A DNA stretch of 64,000 bases from Streptomyces sp. NBC_01451 (GCF_036227485.1 NZ_CP109479.1:9424001-9488000), one strand, 5' to 3'. Positions 1 through 9,850 are shown, numbered from the stretch's first letter. Translations and numbers: made by a program. Notes: generated by a model not told the origin, from the sequence alone.

Positions 1-1
1 C

Positions 2-2041
2 GTGGGCGTGGCCGCGCTGTGCGCGCTGGCGGTGGCTGTTCCGGCGTGGCGGGCGTCCTTCACGGGCGTCGGCACGGTGCGCGCAGGGGCGCTGGCCGCA
101 CCGCTGCGCGCCGGGGCGGATCTCGGGTTGGTCGCCGTGGCCGGTGTTGCTCTCTGGCTGCTAGGGAGCCGTCGTTCCGGTGCTGTCACCACCGATCGCG
201 ATGGGGTCCTCGGTGTCGACCCGCTGCTGGTGGCGGCGCCCGCTCTGGTGCTGCTCGCCGGAACGGTTCTGGTGCTGCGGCTGCTGCCCTTGCTGGCGCG
301 TGTCGGCGAGCGGCTTCTGGCCCGTGGGGGCGGGCTGACGGCGGCCATGGTCGGCTGGCAGTTCAGCCGGCGGCCGATGCGGGGGGCGGGTCCGGTGCTG
401 CTCCTGGTCATCTCGGTGGCGCTGGGTGTGATCGCGATCGGGCAGGGTGCGTCCTGGCACCGTTCCCAGGCCGACCAGGCCGACTTCCGCGCGGGTGCCG
501 AGGTGCGCGTCCTGACCTCCGGGAGCGGTGGTGTGGGCCGTACGGACGTCTACGCGGACCTCCCGCACGTGGATGGGATCGCCCCCGCGGTGCGTGGCAC
601 CGTGCCGCTCTCCGGCAGCCGCACCGCGACCGTCCTGGCTCTGGACACGGCGGAGGCGGCCGGGGCGGTGCTGGCACGGCCCGACCTGACGGACGGTCCG
701 CTGCTCGCCGGGCTCGCGCCGCCAGGAGCGCCCGCGGGCATCGAGGTACCGGAGGGCACGGCCGGGCTCACGCTGACCGCTGCCCTGCACAGCACCACGC
801 CGGGCCCGGGCGCGGACGTCACGCTCACGGTGCGGGACCGTTACGGCACCTCCTACGCGATACCGTCCGGCCGCCTCCCGGCCGACGGCCGCCCGCACCA
901 GCTGACCCCGGATCTGAACGGCGCCCAGGGCCCGTTGGCGCTGACCGGGCTCGCACTGAGCATGTCGCAGCCGACCGGCCGTGCCGACCGGCACCGCCTG
1001 GTCCTCGGCGCGCTCACGGCGACAGGGGGCGACGGTGGTGTCCGGCGGCTGACGTTGCCGACGAGGTGGGCGACCGCGGTCGAGGCCGGCTCTGTCACCG
1101 TCGCCCCCGGCGACAGTGCCCGGCCGACCCGCCCCCGGATCACATCGACGGCACCCCTGACCATGACGTACAGCACCGGATTCCTGCCGCCGGATGTTTC
1201 GCCTGCCGCCGTGCCGCTGGAGGTGCGGCTGAAGGTCGTCCAGCCCGCGGCGCCCGAGGTCGTGGCGGTCGCCACCCACCAGTTCCTCACCGCTTCCGGT
1301 GCGCGGCGGGGGCAGCGTGTGGAGGTGACGTTCGGCGGCCGTTCCGTGCCCGTACACATCGTCCGCACCGCGAGCGCCCTGCCCACGACGGAGACCACCG
1401 CGCAGGACGGCGGGGCCCTGCTGGTCGATCTCCGGGCCGTCAACCGGGTGCTTCAGGCCCGCTACGGAACCAGCCTCACGCCCACCGAGTGGTGGTTGCG
1501 CACGGCCGCGCCCGCGGACGCGGCAGCCGCCGTGCGGACCCTGCCCGACGTCGATCCGGAGCAGGTGGTGGTGCGCGACGAGATAGCGGCCCAGTTGCGC
1601 GACGACCCGTTCGGCGCGGCCCCGGAAGCGGCGCTGGTCGCGGCGGCGGCGGTGACGGTGCTTTTCGCCTCGCTCGGCTTCGCGGTGAGCGCGGCGGGGA
1701 CGATGCGGGTCCGGGACGGTGAGTTCGCCGTGCTGCGCGCCCTGGGGACATCCCGCCGTCGGCTTGCCCGGCTGGTGGCTGTGGAGCACGGCGTGCTGGT
1801 GGCCCTGGCGCTGCTGGTCGGCACGGCCCTGGGCGCGGTGCTGACGTACGCGCTGGTTCCCCTCGTGGTCCTGACGGGGCAGGCCACCCGGCCGCTCCCG
1901 CCGGTGCTGGTCGAACTCCCGCTCGTGCGCCTGGCCGCCCTGCTGGCGGCCCTAGCGGCGGGCCCCGCCCTCGTGACCGTGGGCCTCGCACTTCGGCGGG
2001 CGAAGCCCGTGATGACTCTCAGGGACGAGGTGGCGCAGTGA
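2..2041 (+). CDS. FtsX-family ABC transporter permease, 5'-truncated by window edge
   Basis: This is the C-terminal 679 residues of a large FtsX/MacB-type permease. The GTG at base 2 is probably an internal codon, because the visible protein begins inside a membrane segment and lacks the usual N-terminal helix and extracellular domain. Hydrophobic segments lie near residues 1-15, 40-55, 75-100 and 130-150. A long extracytoplasmic domain (about 155-540) follows, then three C-terminal helices (about 545-575, 595-625, 640-665), which is the FtsX layout. Its stop overlaps the GTG of the next permease by four bases, so the two are translationally coupled and likely heterodimerise with an ATPase from this cluster. 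Substrate unknown. Confidence 0.85.
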   Translation: MGVAALCALAVAVPAWRASFTGVGTVRAGALAAPLRAGADLGLVAVAGVALWLLGSRRSGAVTTDRDGVLGVDPLLVAAPALVLLAGTVLVLRLLPLLARVGERLLARGGGLTAAMVGWQFSRRPMRGAGPVLLLVISVALGVIAIGQGASWHRSQADQADFRAGAEVRVLTSGSGGVGRTDVYADLPHVDGIAPAVRGTVPLSGSRTATVLALDTAEAAGAVLARPDLTDGPLLAGLAPPGAPAGIEVPEGTAGLTLTAALHSTTPGPGADVTLTVRDRYGTSYAIPSGRLPADGRPHQLTPDLNGAQGPLALTGLALSMSQPTGRADRHRLVLGALTATGGDGGVRRLTLPTRWATAVEAGSVTVAPGDSARPTRPRITSTAPLTMTYSTGFLPPDVSPAAVPLEVRLKVVQPAAPEVVAVATHQFLTASGARRGQRVEVTFGGRSVPVHIVRTASALPTTETTAQDGGALLVDLRAVNRVLQARYGTSLTPTEWWLRTAAPADAAAAVRTLPDVDPEQVVVRDEIAAQLRDDPFGAAPEAALVAAAAVTVLFASLGFAVSAAGTMRVRDGEFAVLRALGTSRRRLARLVAVEHGVLVALALLVGTALGAVLTYALVPLVVLTGQATRPLPPVLVELPLVRLAALLAALAAGPALVTVGLALRRAKPVMTLRDEVAQ

Positions 2042-4812
2042 CCGCGCAGCCGGTGCCTCCGCGGAGCGGGGGGACAAGGGCGGTGCCGCCGCACGTGCGG
2101 GCCGGGGTGCGGGCCCGGCTGAGGGCCTTCGCCGGTACGTCCGTGGCCCTCGCGCTGCTGGTGACCGTGACCGCCGCGCTGGCTGCCGCGTACCCGCGTG
2201 CCGTCGACCGGTACGGGGACGCGGGGCTGCGCCGGGCGGTCGAGCAGGCCTTGCCCGACCGGACGACCGTGCAGGTGGACGCCCCGCCACCCTGGACGGA
2301 CACGATCAAGGAGACGGAGGCTGCCCTGCGCACCGGTCCGCTGGCCGCGGCGCGGGCCGAGGTTCTCGCCACCACGAGGGCGCCGCTGGTGCCCGACCGC
2401 GCGCAGTCGTCGTACGGCGTGCGCACGACCGTCGGGCTGGAGGCGTCCGATCCGTGGCTTCCCCGGCCCGCGGACATGCCCGCCCAAATGATGCTCGCCG
2501 CTCAGCAGGACCTGGCCTCCCATGCCCGGCTCAGTGCGGGCCGGTTGCCACGCACCACGGGCGAACCGGTGACCGCGGCGACCGCGCAGGTCGAGGCCGC
2601 CGTCACCGTGGACACCGCCCGTGCGCTCCACATCCGGGTGGGCTCGGTGATTCACCTGCCGGGCTCGATACGTGCCCCGCTCGCCGTCCGGGTCACCGGG
2701 ATCGTCGTCCCGCGCACCCCCGAGGGCGCCTACTGGTCGGCACTGCCGGTGCTGCGCACCCCCGCGCTGAGCCGCCTGCCCGGCAGTGCGCCGACGGACG
2801 TCTACTGGCTCGGCGCTCTGCTCCTCGCCCCCGACGCCGGCCCGGTCCTCCTGGGCACCCCCGGCAGCCCCCGCCGGTACTGGCAGGTGGCGCCCGACGT
2901 CGCCACCCTGCGCGGTGACGATCTCGATCGGCTGGCGTCCGCCGTCGCCGCCCTTGAGTCGGGCCCGGGAGTGCAGCACCTGAGGGCGGTCGTCGACCCG
3001 CGCCTGGAGGCCCAGACGAATCTCGACGGGGTCCTCGCAGACCATGCCGGACTACGGTCGGGGATCGACCCGCTGCTTCTCCTGGCCGCCGTCGGGACCG
3101 GCAGCCTCGCCGTGATCGTCCTGGCCATGGCCGGCGGCGTGGCAGCCGATCGCCGACGCGCGGAGCTGGCCCTGCTGCGTGCCCGTGGCGCCTCGCTGCC
3201 CGGCCTGGCCGTTCGGCTGCTGGCGGAGACGGCGGTGGTGGCCGTGCCGGCCGGCGCCCTCGGACTGACGGTCGCCCTGCTCGTGCTGCCCGGTGCCCGC
3301 AGCGCGCCCGCCGTCGCCGCCGCGCTCGCCGTCACCCTGCTCGCCTGTGTCGCGCTCCCACTGCGCGGCGTGATGGCGCACCGCACGGTGCGGATGCACG
3401 ACGGCAGGGAAGACCTCGCCTCCGCCCGCCCGTCGCGGCGTCGTACGGTGGCCGAACTGACCGTGCTGGTCATCGCGTCGGGGGCGGTCGTCGCACTGCG
3501 CCGGCAGGGATCCGGCAGCACCGGTCTGGTGGCCGCCGCCCCGCTGCTGACGGGCGTGGTCGCGGCTCTGCTGCTGGCACGCCTCCACCCCCTGCCGCTG
3601 CGTGCGCTGAGCAAGGCGGCCACGCGGATGCGCGGCCTGGTGGTTCCGCTGTCGCTGGCCCAGGTGGCCCGCGCCCCGGGCTTCGCGGTGCTGCCGCTGC
3701 TCGCCCTGCTGACCGCTCTGACCACGGCCGCGTTCGGCGGCTCGGTCCTGGCAGGGGTCACAGCGGCCCGTGACCGGGCCGCGATCCTCGCCGTTGGCGC
3801 CGACGGCCGCATCGAGACGACCACCGGCACACTCCCGCAAGCCCTGCCCGACCGCGTCCGCAGTCTGCCCGGCGTACGGGGGATGGCGGAAGCGAGCGTC
3901 ACCAGCGAGGCGAAGCCCCAACAGGGCAGCCAGCCGGTACCGCTGGCCGGTGTGGACCCCGACGCCTACTCACACCTGGCGCACCGCACGGGACTGGGGC
4001 CGTTCGACGCGGCGAGACTCCGGCAGCGGGACGCCGGTACGACGGCCGGCGGCGACCGGCCCCTGCCCGCGCTGGCCTCACCTCGCGTGGCAGAGGAGTA
4101 CGGCCCCGGCCCCTACTCCGTCCTCCTCCCGGACGGCAGCTCCGTCACCGTCCGGATCGTCATGGTCCAGGAGCGCACTCCGGCCGTGATCGGTGACGAC
4201 TTCCTGGTCGTGGACCGTGCCGGTCTTCCCCGCGGCGTGGCGCGTACGACGACCCTGCTGCTGACCGGTGACGCCCTCAACAGCCGGGCGCTGCGCTCGG
4301 CGGCAGAAGGCACAGGGGCATCCGTCCGGCTGCGCGTCGACGAACGCGCCCGGCACGTCGACTCACCGCTCCAGTCGGGCGCGGAACGCCTGTTCGGTGT
4401 CGCGGTCGCCGCGGGCGCCGGGTACGCGGTCCTCGCCCTCCTGCTGACCGTGCTGCGCACCGCGCCCGAACGCAGCGCCCTGCTAGCCCGGTTGCGCACG
4501 ATGGGCATGAGCCGGTCCCAGGGCCGCCGGCTGCTGATCCTCACGGCCCTCCCGCAGGCGTTGCTGGCCGCGGCGGGCGGTCTGCTGACCGGCTGGGCCG
4601 GCATTCACCTGCTGTCGCCCGGCATCGACCTCACGACCATCGCCCTGGCCTCCCCGTCCGCCCTGGAGGGGGCCGCGCTGCGCACCGATCCGCTCTCGCT
4701 GGCGGTTCCGGCGCTCACCGTGCTGCTGCTGGCCGTCGGTGTGCCCGCCGGCCAGGCCTGGTGGACCGGCCGACGCGGTTCGGTGCGCGAGCTGAGGATG
4801 GGTGACGACTAG
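2038..4812 (+). CDS. FtsX-family ABC transporter permease
   Basis: A 924-residue permease that starts at a GTG overlapping the previous stop (GTGA). There is one N-terminal membrane segment near residues 38-58 and a large extracytoplasmic domain to about 340. A first FtsX helical bundle follows (about 345-440), then helices near 475-515 and 540-580, a second extracytoplasmic domain, and a final FtsX bundle (about 775-910) holding the typical cytoplasmic stretch RTMGMSRSQGRR before the next helix. Duplicated FtsX modules are usual in Streptomyces permeases of this size. The ATPase gene 74 bp downstream is the obvious partner. Export of a peptide, lipid or drug is possible; nothing in the sequence decides. 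Confidence 0.88.
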   Translation: MTAQPVPPRSGGTRAVPPHVRAGVRARLRAFAGTSVALALLVTVTAALAAAYPRAVDRYGDAGLRRAVEQALPDRTTVQVDAPPPWTDTIKETEAALRTGPLAAARAEVLATTRAPLVPDRAQSSYGVRTTVGLEASDPWLPRPADMPAQMMLAAQQDLASHARLSAGRLPRTTGEPVTAATAQVEAAVTVDTARALHIRVGSVIHLPGSIRAPLAVRVTGIVVPRTPEGAYWSALPVLRTPALSRLPGSAPTDVYWLGALLLAPDAGPVLLGTPGSPRRYWQVAPDVATLRGDDLDRLASAVAALESGPGVQHLRAVVDPRLEAQTNLDGVLADHAGLRSGIDPLLLLAAVGTGSLAVIVLAMAGGVAADRRRAELALLRARGASLPGLAVRLLAETAVVAVPAGALGLTVALLVLPGARSAPAVAAALAVTLLACVALPLRGVMAHRTVRMHDGREDLASARPSRRRTVAELTVLVIASGAVVALRRQGSGSTGLVAAAPLLTGVVAALLLARLHPLPLRALSKAATRMRGLVVPLSLAQVARAPGFAVLPLLALLTALTTAAFGGSVLAGVTAARDRAAILAVGADGRIETTTGTLPQALPDRVRSLPGVRGMAEASVTSEAKPQQGSQPVPLAGVDPDAYSHLAHRTGLGPFDAARLRQRDAGTTAGGDRPLPALASPRVAEEYGPGPYSVLLPDGSSVTVRIVMVQERTPAVIGDDFLVVDRAGLPRGVARTTTLLLTGDALNSRALRSAAEGTGASVRLRVDERARHVDSPLQSGAERLFGVAVAAGAGYAVLALLLTVLRTAPERSALLARLRTMGMSRSQGRRLLILTALPQALLAAAGGLLTGWAGIHLLSPGIDLTTIALASPSALEGAALRTDPLSLAVPALTVLLLAVGVPAGQAWWTGRRGSVRELRMGDD

Positions 4813-4886
4813 TCAGTGAGCGGAATCCCGAGACCAAGCGCCCTCCGGCGCCGGCCCGTGTCCCTCTGTCCGCCCAGGAGCAGCCG

Positions 4887-5861
4887 ATGACCAGCAGCCC
4901 GACCTTCCACGAGCTCACCGACCGTGCCCTCGCCGCGCGCAACGCCGCCGTCTACGGTCACGACGCCCTGATCACCTGCGACCGGCTGGTACGGATCTTC
5001 TCCGCCGACGGCGTGGAGGTCCAGGCGCTGCAAGGCCTCGACCTCCTTGTGCGCAAGGGGGAGTTGATGGCCCTGGTCGGTGCCTCCGGCAGCGGCAAGT
5101 CCACCCTGATGAACATCCTGGCCGGACTGGACAGACCCAGCGCCGGTGTGGCCCGCGTCGCCGGCCACGACCTGGTCACGATGTCCGCCAAGGAACGTCT
5201 CTCCTACCGTCGCAGGACCGTCGGTTTCGTCTGGCAGCAGACCGCCCGCAATCTCCTGCCCTATCTCACCGCCGCGCAGAACGTCGCCCTGCCCCTGCAG
5301 TTGGCCCGCGTGCGAGGCCGGCGCCGGACCAGGGCCGATCGCGCCATGGAACTCCTCGAACTGCTGGACGTCGCCGAATGCCGCGACCGTCGGCCGCACC
5401 AGATGTCCGGCGGCCAGCAGCAGCGCGTCGCCCTCGCGGTCGCCCTCGCCAACGATCCCGCGGTCCTGCTGGCCGACGAGCCCACCGGTGAACTCGACTC
5501 CCACACCGCCGAACAGGTTTTCGCCGCATTCCGCACCGCCAACGAGGAGCTGGGGACCACCATCGTGATCGTCACCCACGATCAGTCCGTCGCCGGGGAG
5601 GTCCGCCGTACGGTCGCCATCCGGGACGGCCGGACGTCGACGGAAGTCCTGCGCCACAGCGAGGTCGACTCCGCCACCGGTCAGGAGAACCTGGTCGCCC
5701 GCGAATACGCCATGCTCGACCGGGCCGGCCGTCTCCAGCTCCCCGCCGAGTACACCCGGGCCCTGGGGATGCGCGACCGTGTCGCCCTGGAACTGGAACC
5801 CGACCACATCGCCGTTCGCCCGGACGACAACACACGCGGCGACCGGAACGGCCAGGGCTGA
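4887..5861 (+). CDS. ABC transporter ATP-binding protein with AbrB-like C-terminal extension
   Basis: A 324-residue MacB/LolD-type ATPase. It shows Walker A GASGSGKST near residue 65, signature MSGGQQQRV near 173, Walker B LLADEPTGELD near 194 and the H-loop VTHDQ near 230. The ABC domain ends at about residue 255. Residues 272-312 then read as an AbrB/MazE-like swapped-hairpin segment (LDRAGRLQLPAEYTRALGM), an unusual addition for a transporter ATPase. AGGAG lies 7 nt before the ATG. The gene follows the two permeases and should energise them. Whether the extension binds DNA, dimerises the ATPase or is a degenerate relic cannot be told. Confidence 0.87.
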   Translation: MTSSPTFHELTDRALAARNAAVYGHDALITCDRLVRIFSADGVEVQALQGLDLLVRKGELMALVGASGSGKSTLMNILAGLDRPSAGVARVAGHDLVTMSAKERLSYRRRTVGFVWQQTARNLLPYLTAAQNVALPLQLARVRGRRRTRADRAMELLELLDVAECRDRRPHQMSGGQQQRVALAVALANDPAVLLADEPTGELDSHTAEQVFAAFRTANEELGTTIVIVTHDQSVAGEVRRTVAIRDGRTSTEVLRHSEVDSATGQENLVAREYAMLDRAGRLQLPAEYTRALGMRDRVALELEPDHIAVRPDDNTRGDRNGQG

Positions 5862-5926
5862 GTCACGGAACGGCCGGGGCTTCCGAACCAGCCGGGCCCG
5901 CAGTGGATCTGACCCACCGGCATCGC

Positions 5927-6634
5927 TCAGGACACGTGGTCCTGAGAATCGGTGATCTCTCCGTCCCTCAGCTCAAGCACACGATCCGCAAGGTCAAGAA
6001 GTGTTCTGTCATGGGTGGCCACGAGAGCCGTGATCTGTTCGCTGCGGACGACAGCGCGCAGCAGTTCCATCACGGAGTGCCCGGTCTCCGCGTCCAGCTG
6101 GCCGGTCGGCTCGTCGGCGATGAGGACCGAAGGGCTGTTGGCCAAGGCGCGGGCGATGGCGACGCGCTGGCGCTGCCCGCCCGACAACTCGCTCGGACGC
6201 TGCGCGGCATGGTCCGCGAGCCCCACGAGAGACAGAAGCAGTTCGACGCGCTCCCGTCGCTCGCGCGGGTCCGCCCTTCTCAACCGCAGCGGCATGCCCA
6301 CATTTTCTGCGGCCGTGAGGATGGGAATGAGCCCGAACGACTGGAAGACGAAGCCGATGCGTTCCCGGCGCAGCGCGAGGAGGGCGTCCTCACCCTGGTC
6401 CCGCAGGTCCAGCCCGTCGACGGTGACGCGTCCGCTGTCCGGCTCGTCCAGACCACCGACGATGTTGAGCAGGGTGGTCTTGCCCGAGCCCGAACGTCCT
6501 TTGAGAGCGACGAGTTCTCCCCGGCGGACCTCGAAGGAAACGCCGCGCAGAGCACGAACGGCACTGACGCCTCGACCGTACGACTTGTGCACATCCGCCA
6601 CCTGCAGCATGGCTGCGGTCACCGCCTGGCTCAT
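5927..6634 (-). CDS. ABC transporter ATP-binding protein (MacB/LolD type)
   Basis: A 235-residue ATPase on the opposite strand, convergent with the previous ABC operon. It has Walker A GRSGSGKTT near residue 45, a Q-loop near 90, signature LSGGQRQRVAIARAL near 145, Walker B VLIADEPTGQLD near 168 and H-loop ATHDRT near 203. The start MSQAVTAAML is chosen because a GGGGG tract sits 4 nt upstream and the frame before it is not ABC-like; the ATG eight codons later is an alternative. No permease is adjacent on this strand, so it may serve the FtsX permeases on the other side or a permease elsewhere. Confidence 0.85.
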   Translation of the reverse strand: MSQAVTAAMLQVADVHKSYGRGVSAVRALRGVSFEVRRGELVALKGRSGSGKTTLLNIVGGLDEPDSGRVTVDGLDLRDQGEDALLALRRERIGFVFQSFGLIPILTAAENVGMPLRLRRADPRERRERVELLLSLVGLADHAAQRPSELSGGQRQRVAIARALANSPSVLIADEPTGQLDAETGHSVMELLRAVVRSEQITALVATHDRTLLDLADRVLELRDGEITDSQDHVS

Positions 6635-7020
6635 CGCGCCCCCGTATGCTCCGCCGATCTTGCAGCGCGCCAGTCTCTCATCCGGCACCACGACCGGCCA
6701 AGCACGGTGTCCTGCGGCGCTTCCCTTCCCATGAGTCGGACCGCCCGCCGACTGACGGCGGGACGAAGGAGACGGCCCGCGCTCTCTCCCCCCCAGTGCT
6801 TCCGCCCCTGCACGGCGGTGGCGCACCCCCGTCCTGGCTGGGAAGAAGCCGCTGCTCCTCGTGAGTGCCGACGGCAGAGGGACTGTGATATACCCCGGCG
6901 AGGTGGGCGAGGCGACACCACCACTGACCCCGGCGCCGAAGACCGGGGGAGCACCAAAGCCTCCCGGATGTTGTCCGGTGACGCCCCTCAGCTGTCGCCG
7001 TCACTCGCACCGGGGCCGAC

Positions 7021-7353
7021 CGCACGGGCCTGTCCCCAGCACAGTGGGCCGCGCCGGTCAGGGCCTGCCGCTGCCTGGAGAACAATGCCGCGTTCGTCCA
7101 CTACGGCCAGGTCCTCGACTCCGGCCGGCCGATCGGTGGCGGCATCGTCGAAGGAGCGGCCCGCCACCTGATCTCCGGCCGCTTCGACATCACTGGCAGC
7201 CGATGGAGCGTCTGCGGAGCCGAAGTCGTCCTCATCCTCCGAGCCGTCATCGGCAACGGCGACTTCCCGGCCTACTGGACCTTCCACACCCAGAGGGAAC
7301 GCGAACGCCTCCATTCCCCGCCCGATAGACACAACGACGATCTCCGGACCTGA
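7021..7353 (+). pseudogene. Transposase C-terminal remnant, ISKra4-like
   Basis: In the frame of base 7081 the translation reads AFVHYGQVLDSGRPIGGG, IVEGAARHLISGRFDITGSR and WSVCGAEVVLILRAV, ending at the TGA at 7351. The order GxxEGAxRHL, a D-x-TG-x-RW block, GAE and LRA, followed by a DFPAYW-FH tail, matches the C-terminus of ISKra4-family transposases from memory. The frame is open only from 6982, there is no start codon with an SD, and the N-terminal two thirds are absent. The rest of 6635-7020 shows no coding signal I can support; 7354-7474 is the leader of the next gene. Confidence 0.6.
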
Positions 7354-7474
7354 CCGACGACCTCACCGCGGAAGAGCCGTACCCCTCCCCAACCAGCCGC
7401 ACAACACTGGGACCTGCCATCGCCCCGGTCAATCCGGGCGGGGCTCGTGGGATAGTAACTCCCCTGGAGGGACT

Positions 7475-7933
7475 ATGAGTTACTCAATGTTCATCTTCCG
7501 CGCCAACGCGGCGTACGCCCACGACACGCAGCAGGACACCTTCATGGCGCTCGCCGCGATGTACGTCGAGGCCAGTCCGGTCTACCGGGAGGTCGCGTGG
7601 CTGCGGGACTGGCAGGCTTTCTGGGTCGAGGCAGCGGGAAACCAGGGGAACGGCTGCAGCGATCTAGATCCTCAGAAGTATCTGACCGATGACGATCGTA
7701 TTGGGCTGTTCCGCAAGTTCCTCGGCGACTACAGGTCCTGGGTGAGCGCCACCGCCCCATCCCTGAAGTTGATCACCGGGTACGACGCGGACAAGCTCGT
7801 CGACTTCACCGAGACGATGGAAGCGGTGCTCACCGGCGACAGGACCAACCCCAGAGTCGTCCCGAGCAACTCTGTGCCTTTCCAGAGCTGGATGAACGAA
7901 CCCTTCGCGGGCCCTTCGCGGACTCTTCCCTGA
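7475..7933 (+). CDS. Hypothetical protein, 152 aa
   Basis: A soluble, acidic 152-residue protein with no signal peptide or membrane segment. A good GGAGGG Shine-Dalgarno sequence lies 6 nt before the ATG. Many aromatic residues (W43, W46, W50 and later) suggest a compact helical domain. I do not recognise the family; it could be a contact-dependent or self/non-self immunity-type small protein, but that is a guess from size alone. It stands alone between a transposase remnant and a membrane-protein gene on the same strand 87 bp downstream, with a C-rich tail repeating GPSRTLP at its end. Confidence 0.65.
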   Translation: MSYSMFIFRANAAYAHDTQQDTFMALAAMYVEASPVYREVAWLRDWQAFWVEAAGNQGNGCSDLDPQKYLTDDDRIGLFRKFLGDYRSWVSATAPSLKLITGYDADKLVDFTETMEAVLTGDRTNPRVVPSNSVPFQSWMNEPFAGPSRTLP

Positions 7934-8020
7934 CAGCCTGGCAGGACGCTGGTTTCCGCCGACGTTCATCAACCCTGCAAGGACGTAAGAGCCTTCCGAA
8001 GGAGGGCAAGGGGAGGGCTC

Positions 8021-8947
8021 TTGATAAAGGTCGTCGTGCTGATCGGTTGTGTGCTGGTGTACGTCGGACTCCTGTGCATCGCCTGGTGGCTCGACGGACG
8101 GGTGTACCGGAAGGCGATCTCCGCGGCCTGGGACCGCCATATGGCCACAGTGCCGGAGCCCGCCGACCTGGCCCCGGACGCCGTTGTGAGGATGGGGCCC
8201 GCGGCCCTTGGCGTTCTGATTGTCGAGGGACGCTGGAGTGCCTGGCGTGCCTATGAGGCGGTGGTCGCCGGGCTGTTGGCCAAAGGAAGCGTCAGACCGG
8301 CAGACAACCACCGTGGAAGGCCGACCCTGGTGTGGGAATGGGAGAAGGGGCCTCCTGAGGGAGGGGTGGAGAAGGCCGTGTGGGACCAGCACTGTGACCT
8401 GGCCGAGTTGCACCCGAACAGGGTTGTCCACCCCGTGGTGCAACGTCTGGTCTCGGAAGGCGTGCTGCGCGAGGGCGAGACGCTGCACGTCCCTTTCCGC
8501 CCGCCCGTTCCCGTGTGGGCGAAGATTGCGGGTGTGCTGGGACTCGCGCTCACCTGGCCTGTGGCTCATCTGTTCCCCGACGGCATCTACCTCAGCAAAG
8601 GCTCGATTTTGACAGCCGGCGCTCTCATTCTTCTGTCGCTGTCGATGTTCATCAACATCAACGAGGAACAGCCGACCGCGCTTCGCCTGCCCCGCCTGAG
8701 TGAACGCGGGGAACAAGTGGTCAAACAGGCCTCGGTGCAGTTCGCACACCTCGACCCGGCGGTCCGGGACGAGTCGCAGCGCTACGAACCAGACGAAGTG
8801 GCCTTTGCCGTTGCCCTCTTCGGCGATCGGGCTCTCGCGTGCTTCAGTGAGGACCTCGTGGAGCGCCTTGCCGAATGGCAGGCGTATTGGGGGGCTTTGG
8901 AGGAAAGAGCGCGCAGGGAAGAATACCTACGGCGTTGGAGCGGGTAG
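8021..8947 (+). CDS. Membrane protein of unknown function, 308 aa
   Basis: Starts at TTG with GGGGAGG 4 nt upstream. The first 22 residues form a membrane anchor (VVVLIGCVLVYVGLLCIAWW). A cytoplasmic domain to about residue 165 has winged-helix-like spacing (repeated LLAKG and LVSEGVL). Two further helices lie near 170-190 and 198-215, followed by an acidic cytoplasmic tail rich in E and R. This resembles the general plan of actinobacterial TIGR04222/DUF2207-like membrane proteins, but the diagnostic motifs are not clear. It may form a pair with the preceding hypothetical gene. Confidence 0.68.
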   Translation: MIKVVVLIGCVLVYVGLLCIAWWLDGRVYRKAISAAWDRHMATVPEPADLAPDAVVRMGPAALGVLIVEGRWSAWRAYEAVVAGLLAKGSVRPADNHRGRPTLVWEWEKGPPEGGVEKAVWDQHCDLAELHPNRVVHPVVQRLVSEGVLREGETLHVPFRPPVPVWAKIAGVLGLALTWPVAHLFPDGIYLSKGSILTAGALILLSLSMFININEEQPTALRLPRLSERGEQVVKQASVQFAHLDPAVRDESQRYEPDEVAFAVALFGDRALACFSEDLVERLAEWQAYWGALEERARREEYLRRWSG

Positions 8948-9315
8948 TCAGGTTGAACTCGCGGTGTCCGGTGATCTGATCATGCAGTGACCCGTGATCA
9001 GGCCGGTGGGCGGGTAGCAGGCAGCTGCCGCCACCTCATAGGCGTCCGCCGACATAACCCGCGCCCGTTGGGGCCTTGGACGAGCCGTAGTCGTCCTCGG
9101 GCGCGGATCCTCTGACATGACGGCCGTGATCTAGCCGCGTGGCTGTAGTCCTGCTGGTCAGGGCTGGCTGCACCGCCCTGACGAGGGACACGGACGCTCC
9201 CGGGGCTGCCTGACCTCCAGATCTATCTCGCCGGTGAGGGGCGTGGTGACGGGGGAAGCCGAAGCCGGAGGAGGTGCTCGCCGGCCTGCAAGGCGTGGTC
9301 CGCCGAGCGTTCTCC

Positions 9316-9341
9316 GCCCGGGGGCGGTGGGGCCCCCGGGC
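9316..9341 (-). terminator. GC-rich hairpin terminator
   Basis: A 10-bp perfect stem (GCCCGGGGGC / GCCCCCGGGC) with a 6-nt GGTGGG loop lies 17 bp past the stop of the secreted-protein gene. There is no U-tract, as is common in Streptomyces. The remainder of the 8948-9315 gap shows no gene I can support. Confidence 0.6.
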
Positions 9342-9358
9342 GTGAGCGACATGCCAGG

Positions 9359-9850
9359 TCAGGTGAGCCAGGAGTTGGAGGCGCAGGCCGAGGCGGTGAC
9401 CCACACGTGGGACATGATGTTGTCGTCCACTGGCCCGACGGTGCTGCCATCGCGCCTCTGGAATACGTTGTCCGTCAGGTTGTCCGCGTACTTCTCACCC
9501 GGTGCGAGGCAGGTGTACCCGGTCACGTCGCTCTGCCCCGGAAGGTAGTAGAAGGCGACGACGTCCTTGCCGCCGATCGTTCCGCTGTTCATGACGGACG
9601 AGGCCTGGTTCTCGTCACCGCTGGTGAACGGGGCCACGCTGTCAGACCAGTTGGAGTCGTTGCCCTGGGTTGCACCGAGCAGTGTGCCCTGGCAGTCGGG
9701 GTCGGCCCAGGCCCGGACGTACCCGTCCCTGCCCGGCCACTTCGCGTTGCAACCGGTTACCTGGGTCGAGGCCTGAGCGGAGGTGGCCGGTACCGCGAGG
9801 CCGAGCGCCGCCAGGCCGATCACCGCGGCGAATGTGCCGAATTTGCGCAT
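9359..9850 (-). CDS. Secreted protein, peptidase-inhibitor I36 / beta-gamma-crystallin-like
   Basis: A 163-residue precursor. The Sec signal peptide is residues 1-28: MRK, a hydrophobic core AAVIGLAALGLAVPA, and the cleavage site AQA. The mature part has four cysteines (C34, C53, C114, C156), probably two disulphides, and a GYVRAWADPDCQG block followed by spaced Gly/Asp/Asn. That is reminiscent of the Greek-key beta-gamma-crystallin fold seen in Streptomyces I36 inhibitors, but shorter than SMPI-like consensus blocks. AGGGAG lies 4 nt before the ATG. Inhibitor activity is inference only. Confidence 0.72.
   Translation of the reverse strand: MRKFGTFAAVIGLAALGLAVPATSAQASTQVTGCNAKWPGRDGYVRAWADPDCQGTLLGATQGNDSNWSDSVAPFTSGDENQASSVMNSGTIGGKDVVAFYYLPGQSDVTGYTCLAPGEKYADNLTDNVFQRRDGSTVGPVDDNIMSHVWVTASACASNSWLT

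Noticed and set aside
5903..7171. Long plus-strand frame over the second ABC ATPase
   Set aside because: It runs antisense to a complete ATPase and into non-coding DNA.
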